From NCBI GenBank assembly GCA_045652965.1, contig JAZOLI010000054.1, forward strand, positions 1 to 7,226: a stretch of 7,226 bases of DNA, written 5' to 3'. The notes under the pieces are model-generated. The model searched no databases. It was given only the letters and a program-made list of their open reading frames with translations, and had not been told where the DNA came from. Shown piece by piece: positions 1 to 6,005 of the stretch (positions are counted from its first letter, which is position 1; each line of letters starts with the position of its first letter). Source of the DNA: Scatosoma sp045652965. GTDB lineage: Bacteria > Bacillota > Clostridia > Christensenellales > Borkfalkiaceae. The translations under genes and the position numbers were made by a program.

Positions 1-389
1 AACGATTCCACGCCGCGAAGCTTGCCTTTTTTAATTTTCTTAATCCCGTCGGGATTCTTTTCAAGCATTTGGGGATTGCTTTCCACAACGGTAGAACCGT
101 CCAAAGCGCAAGGGGTTTTCATACCCACGTACACGTTGGGAGCGCCCGTTACGATTTGCAATTCACGCCCGTATTCTTCACCGCAATCCACTACGCAAAT
201 TTGCATATGGTCGCTATCGGGATGGGGCGTCAACGATTTGATTTCGCCAACCACAACGCGGTTGATTTTTTCGCCAAGATAAGCGAGTTCTTCCACTTCA
301 AAGCCGCAAGAGAAAAGCTTTTCCGCAAGCTCCTGCGCCGTCATATCTATATCTACGTAATCTTTTAACCAACTGAAAGGTGCTTTCAT
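1..389 (-). CDS. pheT: Phenylalanyl-tRNA synthetase beta subunit, N-terminal part (runs off left edge)
   Basis: PheT is the beta chain of the cytoplasmic (alpha-beta)2 enzyme that charges tRNA-Phe; it holds the tRNA-binding and editing modules. Only the first 129 codons are inside the window. The protein starts MKAPFSWLKDYVDIDMT, the usual PheT start, where the opening helix leads into a DIDMTAQELAEKL segment. From about residue 45 comes the EMAP/OB-type tRNA-binding domain, with VVVGEIKSLTPHPDSDHMQI, then the IVTGAPNV motif at about 79-86 and KGKLRGVES at the window edge, all typical of the family. The start is ATG at 389, preceded by a strong GAGGAGG ribosome site at about 398-404. That site lies against the stop codon of pheS (405-407), so the two genes are tightly spaced and surely cotranscribed and coupled. 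Expression should follow the T-box leader upstream of pheS. Identification is from sequence recognition; the editing domain and the rest of the protein are not visible. Confidence 0.95.
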   Translation of the reverse strand, partial: MKAPFSWLKDYVDIDMTAQELAEKLFSCGFEVEELAYLGEKINRVVVGEIKSLTPHPDSDHMQICVVDCGEEYGRELQIVTGAPNVYVGMKTPCALDGSTVVESNPQMLEKNPDGIKKIKKGKLRGVES

Positions 390-404
390 TTTTTCTTCCT
401 CCTC

Positions 405-1418
405 TTAATCTTCAAACTGTTCAAGGAAACGGGTATCGTTTTCAAACAGCGTTTTGATATTGTTCACGCCGTATTTCAGCATTGCAATACGCTCGATGCC
501 CATACCGAACGCAAAACCTGTGTATTCATCGGGATCGACCCCGCAATTTTCAAGCACGTGACGGTTCACCATACCCGCGCCGAGCACTTCGATCCAACCC
601 GTACCCTTGCAAAGACGACAACCTTTACCGCCGCATTCGGAACAGCTCAAATCCACTTCCACGCTCGGTTCAGTGAACGGGAAATAGGACGGGCGCAAAC
701 GCACTTTTGTCGACGAAGTGAACATTTTACGCGCAAATTCGGCGAGCATACCTTGCAAATCGCAAAGGGTGATACCCTTATCTACCACGAGCCCTTCCAT
801 TTGGTGGAACATAGGCGAATGGGTAGCGTCGTCGTCGGAGCGAAACACTCTGCCAGGCGACAAAATTTTAATGGGCGGTGCGTTCTTTTCCATCACGCGG
901 ATTTGCCCTGCCGAAGTTTGCGTGCGAAGAAGCAAGTTTTCGGCAAGATAGAACGTGTCTTGCATGTCGCGCGCAGGGTGATCTTTGGGGGTGTTGAGCG
1001 CCGTGAAGTTATAATAATCCGTTTCAATTTCAGGACCTTCAAACACCTTAAAGCCCATACCCGAGAAAATATCGATGAGCTCGTTTTTTACAAGCGTGAT
1101 CGGGTGCAATGCGCCTGCCTTATAACTCTTGCCGGGCATGGTGATATCCACGCGCTCGGAAGCATATTTCTTTTGCATTTCCATTTCGCGCACAACGATT
1201 GCACGAGCTTCAAATTTTTCTTCAATGCCTTGTTTGAACTCGTTGACAATTTTGCCAAACGCGGGGCGATCTTCCTTTGCAAGATCTTTCATGCCGCTCA
1301 TAATCCCTTTGAGCGCCGTTTGGAACTTCACCTTTAATTCGTAAAGCCCCCTGCCCGTTTCCGTTTGCGACATTGCGTTTTCCGTTTCAAGCCGCAACGC
1401 TTCAATCTTTTCTTTCAT
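405..1418 (-). CDS. pheS: Phenylalanyl-tRNA synthetase alpha subunit
   Basis: PheS is the catalytic alpha chain that activates phenylalanine with ATP and transfers it to tRNA-Phe; it works as a heterotetramer with PheT. The protein is 337 residues, normal for the family. An N-terminal coiled-coil arm (about 1-85) is followed by the class II synthetase core: EIETDYYNFTALN and the KDHPARDMQDTFYL stretch (130-158), motif 2 around GRVFRSDDDATHSPMFHQMEG (189-209), and motif 3 at GFAFGMGIERIAMLKYG (301-317). A four-cysteine knuckle C259-x2-C262-x4-C267-x2-C270, likely zinc binding, sits between them as in many Firmicute PheS proteins. A longer frame is open up to 1505, but it would overlap the T-box terminator. 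I chose the ATG at 1418 because AGGAGA lies just upstream (1425-1430) and the protein begins MKEKIEALRLE as expected. It is followed at once by pheT. Regulation is by the T-box leader and promoter described separately. Confidence 0.97.
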   Translation of the reverse strand: MKEKIEALRLETENAMSQTETGRGLYELKVKFQTALKGIMSGMKDLAKEDRPAFGKIVNEFKQGIEEKFEARAIVVREMEMQKKYASERVDITMPGKSYKAGALHPITLVKNELIDIFSGMGFKVFEGPEIETDYYNFTALNTPKDHPARDMQDTFYLAENLLLRTQTSAGQIRVMEKNAPPIKILSPGRVFRSDDDATHSPMFHQMEGLVVDKGITLCDLQGMLAEFARKMFTSSTKVRLRPSYFPFTEPSVEVDLSCSECGGKGCRLCKGTGWIEVLGAGMVNRHVLENCGVDPDEYTGFAFGMGIERIAMLKYGVNNIKTLFENDTRFLEQFED

Positions 1419-1440
1419 GTTCTTTCTCCTTTTTTCTATT

Positions 1441-1477
1441 GAAAACGCCCTGCGCGCCGTCTTTAGCGCGCAGGGCG
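1441..1477 (-). terminator. Regulated intrinsic terminator of the pheST T-box leader
   Basis: On the minus strand a perfect 12-bp GC-rich stem, CGCCCTGCGCGC (1466-1477) with its complement (1446-1457) around an 8-nt loop, is followed by TTTTC. It lies between the T-box sequence and the pheS ribosome site, where the leader must terminate when tRNA-Phe is charged. Its upstream arm shares bases with the antiterminator, as the T-box mechanism requires. Confidence 0.92.
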
Positions 1478-1709
1478 AATTAAATTTCCGCTGTACCACC
1501 TGCATTCGTGTGCAATTTTTGCTTTTTCACACCTTGTTCCACGCAATCACGCCGCGCAACGCGTTCCCCCCTACTCCTATTTCAAAGGGACAGCTCCAAA
1601 GCGAAAGGGCTTGTTTCTTCTCTCCGCGCGCCTTTCAGCCTATGAGCGCGCTCTCTTTTGAAAAGACGTTTTGAAAAAACCCACTTTTTCCTTGCCTTTA
1701 TATTGAGTT
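1441..1709 (-). promoter_or_regulatory. T-box riboswitch leader of pheST, specific for tRNA-Phe
   Basis: T-box leaders bind uncharged tRNA and switch from a terminator to an antiterminator. Reading the minus strand from about 1709, the AG-bulge AGAGAG (1651-1656) and a six-pair GCGCGC helix close a loop holding GGCUGAAAG (GNUG box, 1632-1640). The specifier UUC (1603-1605, a Phe codon) is followed by a purine and GCUUUGGAGCUG, which aligns with the conserved segment after the specifier. Downstream come GAGUAGG-type sequence, a small stem (GUGUG/CACAC), and the T-box itself, AGGUGGUACAGCGG (about 1488-1501). Its UGGU (1495-1498) complements the ACCA 3' end expected for tRNA-Phe. The antiterminator pairs GCAGG (1499-1503) with CCUGC (1470-1474), and those latter bases also belong to the terminator arm, so the two folds exclude each other. 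The specifier was located by alignment from memory, not by covariance folding. The gene downstream agrees with it. Confidence 0.93.
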
Positions 1710-1715
1710 TCTATT

Positions 1716-1744
1716 ATTATAGCTTGATTTTAAGAAAAAGTCAA
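1716..1744 (-). promoter_or_regulatory. Sigma-A promoter of pheST
   Basis: TTGACT (-35, 1739-1744) and TATAAT (-10, 1716-1721) are separated by 17 bp on the minus strand. Transcription would start near 1709, just before the T-box leader. The -35 directly abuts the mscL stop codon (1745-1747), with no terminator between, so readthrough from mscL would also enter the T-box leader. Confidence 0.88.
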
Positions 1745-2374
1745 TCAATTTCGTTCCTTTTTCAACAAATCGCGGATTTCTTCCAAAAGGCGAGTGTTTG
1801 CCATGGCTTTCTCTTCCGCCGCCGCTTTTTCAGCCGCTTCCTTTTCCGCCGCAAGACGTTCTTCTTCCGCTTGTTTTGCTTTGAGTTCCGCTTTTTTCTC
1901 TTCTAAAATGATTTTCGCTTGTTTTTTAGAAACCCTTTGTTCTATACGGATTTTTGCGATTTCTTTTTTATCCGAAAGCTCTAATCCGAGCGTAAGCTTT
2001 TCCTGTGCTTCCGCTATACGGTTAAACATTTTCACAATCGTGAAGAGCACGAACGCAATGATAAAGAAATTGATGATCGCACTGATGAACGCACCCCAAT
2101 CGATATAAATGGATTCAGCAAGGACGAGCGCACCCGCTTCGTCGAACGCAGGAGAGAGCATGGTGATTGCGCCGCTTAACCCTTCTTTCCCTAAAACAAA
2201 TGCCAAAAGCCAGTTGATCAAAGGTTTTAAAACGTTGTTAGAAAGTCCGTTGACGATCGCCGTGAACGCGCCGCCAACGATAACGCCGACTGCCATGTCC
2301 AAAACGTTGCCGCGCGTGATAAACTTCTTAAATTCTGCAAAAAATTGCTTAATTTTTCCCATTTTCTTTTCCAT
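1745..2374 (-). CDS. mscL: Large-conductance mechanosensitive channel with extended C-terminal coiled coil
   Basis: MscL is a pentameric inner-membrane channel that opens under high membrane tension and releases solutes during hypo-osmotic shock. The N-terminal helix and first membrane helix are classic: FKKFITRGNVLDMAVGVIVG (about 15-34, the GNVxDxAVGVIxG motif) continuing to about 45. TM2 is at about 95-116 (AFISAIINFFIIAFVLFTIV). The C-terminal end LLEEIRDLLKK (196-206) is the conserved cytoplasmic bundle helix. At 209 residues it is much longer than the usual 130-150, because about 70 residues rich in K, E and A (123-193), a probable coiled coil, lie between TM2 and the bundle helix where most MscL have under 20. 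I chose ATG at 2374 because AGGAA lies 9-10 nt upstream; the GTG at 2380 is too close to that site, and an internal ATG at 2362 lacks one. No convincing promoter was found in the 65-bp gap after the MATE gene, so cotranscription is possible. Confidence 0.93.
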   Translation of the reverse strand: MEKKMGKIKQFFAEFKKFITRGNVLDMAVGVIVGGAFTAIVNGLSNNVLKPLINWLLAFVLGKEGLSGAITMLSPAFDEAGALVLAESIYIDWGAFISAIINFFIIAFVLFTIVKMFNRIAEAQEKLTLGLELSDKKEIAKIRIEQRVSKKQAKIILEEKKAELKAKQAEEERLAAEKEAAEKAAAEEKAMANTRLLEEIRDLLKKERN

Positions 2375-2439
2375 AAACACACTTCCTTTGTTTTTCTATA
2401 TCATACAACACTGGATCAGCCCTTTTTCGGCTCATTTTT

Positions 2440-3894
2440 TTATTCAACGCATACCTGCCCTGCTTGTTTTTCCTTTTCGAGCAGTTTTTCTTGATCTTTG
2501 ATTTGCTTGAAAAACAGGAACGTGAAAGGAATCGCAAAGAAGAAAGCGAACACGTCGGAAATGGCTTGACAACATTCCACACCGAAAAGTCCCCACAAGT
2601 TTGGCAAAATTAAAACGGCTGGAATATAGAACAAACCTTGCCTTGACACCGACAAAATTGCCGCAATTGCCTTGCTTCCCACCACTTGATAGGTGACGCT
2701 TGCCATAAAGTTGAGCGGCAAAAGCGGCATACACAAGCATTGCAAACGAAGCGTGAGCGTACCAATTTGCGTCGCTTCAGGCGATAAACTGAACATATGC
2801 ATAAGATTTGGCGCAAAAATTGCGCAAACGCTCGCAAACGCGATCATAATCGACGTGGAAAAACCGAGCGTGAATAAATATGCCGAACGCACGCGATCAA
2901 ACCGCTTGGAACTATAGTTGTACCCCACCACGGGTTGATAGCCTTGCCCAATGCCAAGCGAAAGCGAGAACGCGAGCATAAACACCTTTTGCACCACGCC
3001 AAGCGCCGCTTGCGCCGCAGATCCGCCGTAAAGGCGCGCCGCGTTCATCAAGAACACCGTGCAAAGACTTGCAAGAATTTGCCTACAAAAGGATGGGAAG
3101 CCCCTGCCTATTACGTCGCCGTAAACGAAAAATTGGCGAGAAATGGAGCGTATTTTTAAACGCACGATCGTTTTGCCCGAAAGGAACATGAAAAGCAAAA
3201 TCAAAAAGCTCGTAATTTGGCTAATGCACGTTGCAATTGCCGCGCCTGCCACGCCACCATTTAACGTGAAAATTAAAATGGGGTCGAGAATGACGTTCAC
3301 CACCGCGCCGACAATCAAGCCGATCATAGAAAGCACCGCTTTCCCTTCCGCACGTAGTACGTTGTTCAAAACGAACGACATACACATAAACGGCGCTGAA
3401 ATGAGTATATAACACGCATATTGTTTAGAATAAAACAAAACAACTTCTTCGGATGAGCCGAGCAATTTCATAAAAGGCGTTAAAAATATAAATCCCAACG
3501 TGGTGATCAAAAGCCCACTCACCATTGCGGCAAAGAACGACGACATAGCCACCTTGTCAGCGCCTGCTCGATCACGCTTGCCTAAAAGTCGCGAAACGAT
3601 GCTTCCGCTACCCATACCAAACGTGAAGCCTATCGCTTGAATGATCGACATCAAAGCAAGCAAATTGCTCACTGCCGCCGTGATATCGTCGTTTCCGATC
3701 ATGGAAACGAACGCCGTGTCCGCAAGGTTATAAAGCGACGTCACCATCATGCTGAGCGTGGTGGGTATTCCCAAGCTGATAATCAGCCGCGCCATAGGCG
3801 TTTGCGTCATCTTTATATATTGCTTGCGTTCGCGCTCGGCAACCAAGCGTTCTTCTTCCGCTATTTTTTCTTGTGCATTATTTTCTTGAATCAT
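2440..3894 (-). CDS. MATE family multidrug/cation efflux transporter
   Basis: MATE transporters export drugs or metabolites across the cytoplasmic membrane in exchange for Na+ or H+. The protein (484 residues from ATG 3894) has the family's two six-helix halves. The first opens with MARLIISLGIPTTLSMMVTSLYNLADTAFVSMIG, the diagnostic start of a MatE domain, and holds FGMGSGSIVSRLLGKRD. The second begins near VYGDVIGRGFPSFCRQILASL and contains GIGQGYQPVVGYNYSSKRFDRVR, the typical second-half signature. About 33 charged residues (EEERLVAERERKQ) precede the first helix and a charged tail follows the last. The open frame reaches a GTG at 3912, but that codon lies upstream of the predicted transcription start. 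I therefore prefer ATG 3894, even though it has no ribosome binding site and lies only about 3 nt after the predicted transcription start. The substrate cannot be told. It is divergent from the PH-domain gene and upstream of mscL. Confidence 0.92.
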   Translation of the reverse strand: MIQENNAQEKIAEEERLVAERERKQYIKMTQTPMARLIISLGIPTTLSMMVTSLYNLADTAFVSMIGNDDITAAVSNLLALMSIIQAIGFTFGMGSGSIVSRLLGKRDRAGADKVAMSSFFAAMVSGLLITTLGFIFLTPFMKLLGSSEEVVLFYSKQYACYILISAPFMCMSFVLNNVLRAEGKAVLSMIGLIVGAVVNVILDPILIFTLNGGVAGAAIATCISQITSFLILLFMFLSGKTIVRLKIRSISRQFFVYGDVIGRGFPSFCRQILASLCTVFLMNAARLYGGSAAQAALGVVQKVFMLAFSLSLGIGQGYQPVVGYNYSSKRFDRVRSAYLFTLGFSTSIMIAFASVCAIFAPNLMHMFSLSPEATQIGTLTLRLQCLCMPLLPLNFMASVTYQVVGSKAIAAILSVSRQGLFYIPAVLILPNLWGLFGVECCQAISDVFAFFFAIPFTFLFFKQIKDQEKLLEKEKQAGQVCVE

Positions 3895-3903
3895 AACTAT
3901 ATT

Positions 3904-3932
3904 ATTATACACCTATTTCCCGCGTTTTGCAA
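3904..3932 (-). promoter_or_regulatory. Promoter of the MATE gene
   Basis: TTGCAA (-35, 3927-3932) and a perfect TATAAT (-10, 3904-3909) are 17 bp apart on the minus strand. The -10 ends 9 nt before ATG 3894, so the transcript would carry almost no leader. The -35 is only a partial match to TTGACA. Confidence 0.65.
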
Positions 3933-4007
3933 GCGGTAAAACACGCCTTTTAAGAAAGTTTTTTTTGCTTGTTCTATAAAAGCATAAAATTTGACAAGTG
4001 CCTTTGA

Positions 4008-4036
4008 TTGCTTTTTCTCTTTATATATGGTATAAT
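4008..4036 (+). promoter_or_regulatory. Extended -10 promoter of the PH-domain membrane protein gene
   Basis: TGGTATAAT is a perfect extended -10 (TATAAT at 4031-4036), with a weak -35 TTGCTT at 4008-4013, 17 bp away. A start about 7 nt after the -10 falls on the A of ATG 4043, so the message would be leaderless. The nearby TTGACA at 3991-3996 is too far from this -10 to be its partner. Confidence 0.68.
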
Positions 4037-4042
4037 ATGGGT

Positions 4043-4537
4043 ATGAAAAAACAAGAAAATCGAAGCATTAAAAATTTTAAAATGAAATTTTCGCCCACGA
4101 TTATCCTGCTTTGCATAGCCGTTTTGGCGCTTTGCGGCGTGGGAATTGGCGTTTCCGTGTGGCGCATCACGCGTTTTGGGATTAAGGATTTCACCGACGT
4201 GATCAAATATCCTTTCTTGATCGGCGTTTGTATCTTTTGCATCGTGATTGTGATAAGCATTCTTATCCGCTCGCAATACGTCGTGGCAGGCGAAACGTTT
4301 ATCACGCAATTTGGGATTATTAAAACCAAATTCCCCATTAAAGAAATGACTTCGCTTTTGCTTGATCGCGAGCTTTACAAGCTTTCTATCTATTTCGGAG
4401 AACAGTTTTCCGTGATTTCCGTTTCCCCTGCGTGGAACGAAGAGCTTGTACGTGCGCTTCTTGCCGTCAACCCCAACATTGATTACGGCTTCACGCTTAC
4501 CGATTCGCCCAAAGATAAAACTGAAAACAAAAAATAA
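4043..4537 (+). CDS. Two-helix membrane protein with YyaB-like PH domain
   Basis: This is a 164-residue membrane protein of unknown function. A basic N-terminus (MKKQENRSIKNFKMK) precedes two hydrophobic helices at about 17-38 and 56-76. The soluble part from about 77 to 150 looks like the bacterial PH domain found in YyaB-type proteins. It has RSQYVVAGETFITQFGIIKTKFPIKEMTSL, then beta-strand-like LSIYFGEQFSVISVSP, and ends with a helix WNEELVRALLAVNPNI. The phrase 'I..F..PI.EI..L...' followed by 'P.....F...L...NP.I' is the family pattern. The tail is polar (DSPKDKTENKK). An in-frame ATG also occurs at 4037 (two residues longer). Neither start has a Shine-Dalgarno sequence, and the -10 box ends only 6 nt before ATG 4043. 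It is the sole plus-strand gene here and ends in a strong terminator. The domain assignment is from pattern memory and needs a profile search. Confidence 0.78.
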   Translation: MKKQENRSIKNFKMKFSPTIILLCIAVLALCGVGIGVSVWRITRFGIKDFTDVIKYPFLIGVCIFCIVIVISILIRSQYVVAGETFITQFGIIKTKFPIKEMTSLLLDRELYKLSIYFGEQFSVISVSPAWNEELVRALLAVNPNIDYGFTLTDSPKDKTENKK

Positions 4538-4544
4538 CCATATG

Positions 4545-4580
4545 AAAGAGCTCGCTTGTAAACAAGCGAGCTCTTTTTTT
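4545..4580 (+). terminator. Strong terminator between convergent genes
   Basis: A 14-bp perfect stem (4545-4558 with 4563-4576; core GAGCTCGCTTG / CAAGCGAGCTC), loop TAAA, is followed by a run of T on the plus strand. It ends the PH-domain gene. On the minus strand it lies directly after the stop codon of the ferritin-like gene (4579-4581) but is followed there only by TTTCAT, so it is strongest for the plus strand though probably serves both. Confidence 0.9.
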
Positions 4581-5859
4581 AATCTTCATTGCATACGAAT
4601 TTCGTACTATCCGCCGCGTTCGGCTTTCTACCGACGGACGTATTGTCCTGTCTACGGTTGCGAAGCTCGGGCACAGGGCTCGGCGCAACTTGATATCGAT
4701 AATCCGCGCCCCTTTGCGCGATAAACGTTTTAATGACGTTATGCGAAGGCACGATTTGCACGTTGGGATTGATTATTTCCTGATAACGAAAAAAATCGGC
4801 ATCGGCGGACAAATCTTCAAGACGTCTATAATCTTCTTTCTTCGACGTGTATTGCACCGTGCTTCCCAAAATTTTGCGCACGTAATCTATATTCTCATGC
4901 AAGGAAAGGGGCGCAGGGAATTCGGGATCTTTGATGACTTCTTGCCAATCTTTCTTCTCGTATTTTTTCAAAAGTTCCGCCGCTTTATGAAGATGCGTGA
5001 TCTCCATCGCCAAGTTTTCTTCCCAAAGCGATTTGATATACGCGTCCGTTTCCGTTTTATAACACGACCAATAAAGATAACATTCCACGTATTCATGCCA
5101 CAACAGCATTTCAAGCCACGTTGCGTTCGGATCCATCAAAGATTCATATTGTGTGACGTGCTCTTCTTCCACAAGCGCAATTTCTTGATACAACTTCCGC
5201 CCAATATCAGAGCCTGCAAAGTTCGTCACGTTCATATAATAGTTCATCGTTTGTTGCTCGGCTGCCGTGATAATCATTGTCGAAATCACCGTTTGCGTGT
5301 CCGATTCCTTGGCATTGATGCTCCGTTTCACGTTGTCAAGCGGGCATCTATGATGCGCGATCGTAGGACGACCTGGCATAATCTCCGTGTAACGCCCCAC
5401 GAGCCATTCGGCGGCAATACCCTGCTCCATTTCTAAAAGATTTGCATAACGGTATAAATGATCAAAATCTTCTAAAAGCGCGAAATCGAGCGCCGTTTTC
5501 ACGTTACAATCAAGCTCGCGTTTAGCAAGCTCCGCCGTGAGATCGACGGCAAGTTGTTCGTAGCCGATCGTGTGCTCCAAAATCGTTTCATTTGCAGGCT
5601 TTAACAACGAAATTTTCAGTTGCTGTTGTTTCTCAATCATACGCGTCATGGCAAGATCGCGGCGCAAATCATTGTCGCAAACGTGGCGAGCCAACTGATG
5701 CGAAAACCAATTCGCTTCAAATTCCGTGCCGTTCATCAGTATTATACGCGTTTTCGTGTAAGGATCGATCGCGCGTTTATCGTAAGATTTTGGGTACATT
5801 TGTTTCCAATTTTGGAAGTCCTTTTCTATTGCTCTCGGTTTGTCGTTAAATGGATTCAT
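4579..5859 (-). CDS. Tandem ferritin-like (diiron-type) double four-helix-bundle protein
   Basis: I do not recognise a named family. The 426-residue protein is soluble, with no signal peptide or membrane helix. Its second half has the ligand order of a rubrerythrin/ferritin-like diiron bundle: E201, E231-x2-H234, E256, E286-x2-H289, each in a predicted helix. The first half repeats the same order exactly 155 residues earlier with changed ligands: E46, E76-x2-Q79, E101, D131-x2-H134. Flanking identities support duplication, for example H134-L135...A139-x-L141-L142 against H289-L290...A294-x-L296-L297. A linker with HHRC (169-172) joins the halves, and about 110 residues of less clear structure follow. 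Such bundles act as peroxidases, oxidases, metal stores or spore-coat proteins; which applies is unknown. The start ATG 5859 has AAAGGAG about 8 nt upstream. An inverted repeat covers this ribosome site, and a sporulation-type promoter is possible. Confidence 0.75.
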   Translation of the reverse strand: MNPFNDKPRAIEKDFQNWKQMYPKSYDKRAIDPYTKTRIILMNGTEFEANWFSHQLARHVCDNDLRRDLAMTRMIEKQQQLKISLLKPANETILEHTIGYEQLAVDLTAELAKRELDCNVKTALDFALLEDFDHLYRYANLLEMEQGIAAEWLVGRYTEIMPGRPTIAHHRCPLDNVKRSINAKESDTQTVISTMIITAAEQQTMNYYMNVTNFAGSDIGRKLYQEIALVEEEHVTQYESLMDPNATWLEMLLWHEYVECYLYWSCYKTETDAYIKSLWEENLAMEITHLHKAAELLKKYEKKDWQEVIKDPEFPAPLSLHENIDYVRKILGSTVQYTSKKEDYRRLEDLSADADFFRYQEIINPNVQIVPSHNVIKTFIAQRGADYRYQVAPSPVPELRNRRQDNTSVGRKPNAADSTKFVCNED

Positions 5860-5906
5860 TGGACATACTCCTTTTATTTTTCATTCACTAAGTAGAGTAT
5901 GCCCAA
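5859..5906 (-). repeat. Inverted repeat covering the ribosome site of the ferritin-like gene
   Basis: TTGGACATACTC (5859-5870) and GAGTATGCCCAA (5895-5906) form a 12-bp dyad around a 24-nt spacer. The single imperfection is G-U in minus-strand RNA but A-C in plus-strand RNA, so the fold favours the gene's own message. The downstream arm contains GGAG of the Shine-Dalgarno and reaches the first base of the start codon. It could be a translation-blocking hairpin or a protein-binding operator. Confidence 0.6.
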
Positions 5907-5920
5907 TTTCCATTTTTTGT
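5893..5920 (-). promoter_or_regulatory. Possible sigma-K/sigma-E-like sporulation promoter
   Basis: On the minus strand, AC (5919-5920), a 17-nt gap and CATACTCTA (5893-5901) fit the mother-cell sigma-K pattern AC-17-CATANNNTA. The ATA at 5920-5922 also fits a loose sigma-E -35 with an 18-nt gap. No good sigma-A promoter was seen for this gene. Such short, degenerate motifs occur by chance, and no sporulation gene is in view. Confidence 0.4.
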
Positions 5921-5955
5921 ATACTTTTTTGTTTTTAAGGTTGGCTTGTCATTGT

Positions 5956-5998
5956 AAAAATTTACGCAGTGGTTCATTTGCAAACCACTGCGTTTTTC
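5956..5998 (-). terminator. Terminator of the SPFH gene
   Basis: An 11-bp stem (5964-5974 with 5983-5993; ACGCAGTGGTT and complement) with an 8-nt loop lies 12 nt after the SPFH stop codon (6006-6008). On the minus strand the T run comes after AAA (TTTTT at 5956-5960), and on the plus strand TTTTT follows directly. It can probably work in both directions; only the minus strand has a gene to end here. Confidence 0.75.
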
Positions 5999-6005
5999 TA
6001 TATAC

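Noticed and set aside
558..1337. Plus-strand open frame of 259 codons opposite pheS
   Set aside because: It lies wholly antisense to pheS, has no recognisable protein pattern, and is rich in His, Arg and Phe as expected for a shadow of a real gene.
1419..1505. Extension of pheS to an earlier start at 1505
   Set aside because: The extra 29 codons cover the T-box terminator and antiterminator region and are absent from PheS proteins; ATG 1418 has a proper ribosome site.
2400..2428. TATGAT as the -10 of a promoter for mscL
   Set aside because: The hexamer at the right distance upstream is GAAAAA, which is no -35, and there is no extended -10.
2418..2440. Small hairpin AGCC/GGCT followed by T run, as a plus-strand terminator
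   Set aside because: Only a 4-bp stem and no plus-strand gene leads into it. On the minus strand, after the MATE gene, it lacks a T run.
3991..3996. Perfect TTGACA as a -35 box for the PH-domain gene
   Set aside because: It lies 34 bp from TATAAT at 4031, twice the usual spacing, and nothing like a -10 is found 17 bp after it.
4690..5436. Plus-strand open frame of 248 codons opposite the ferritin-like gene
   Set aside because: Antisense to a gene with a clear ribosome site and helix-ligand pattern; the composition is that of a shadow frame.
5964..5993. Inverted repeat considered as a mobile-element end or attachment site
   Set aside because: It lies just after a stop codon with T runs at both sides and has no transposase or direct repeat nearby, so a terminator explains it.
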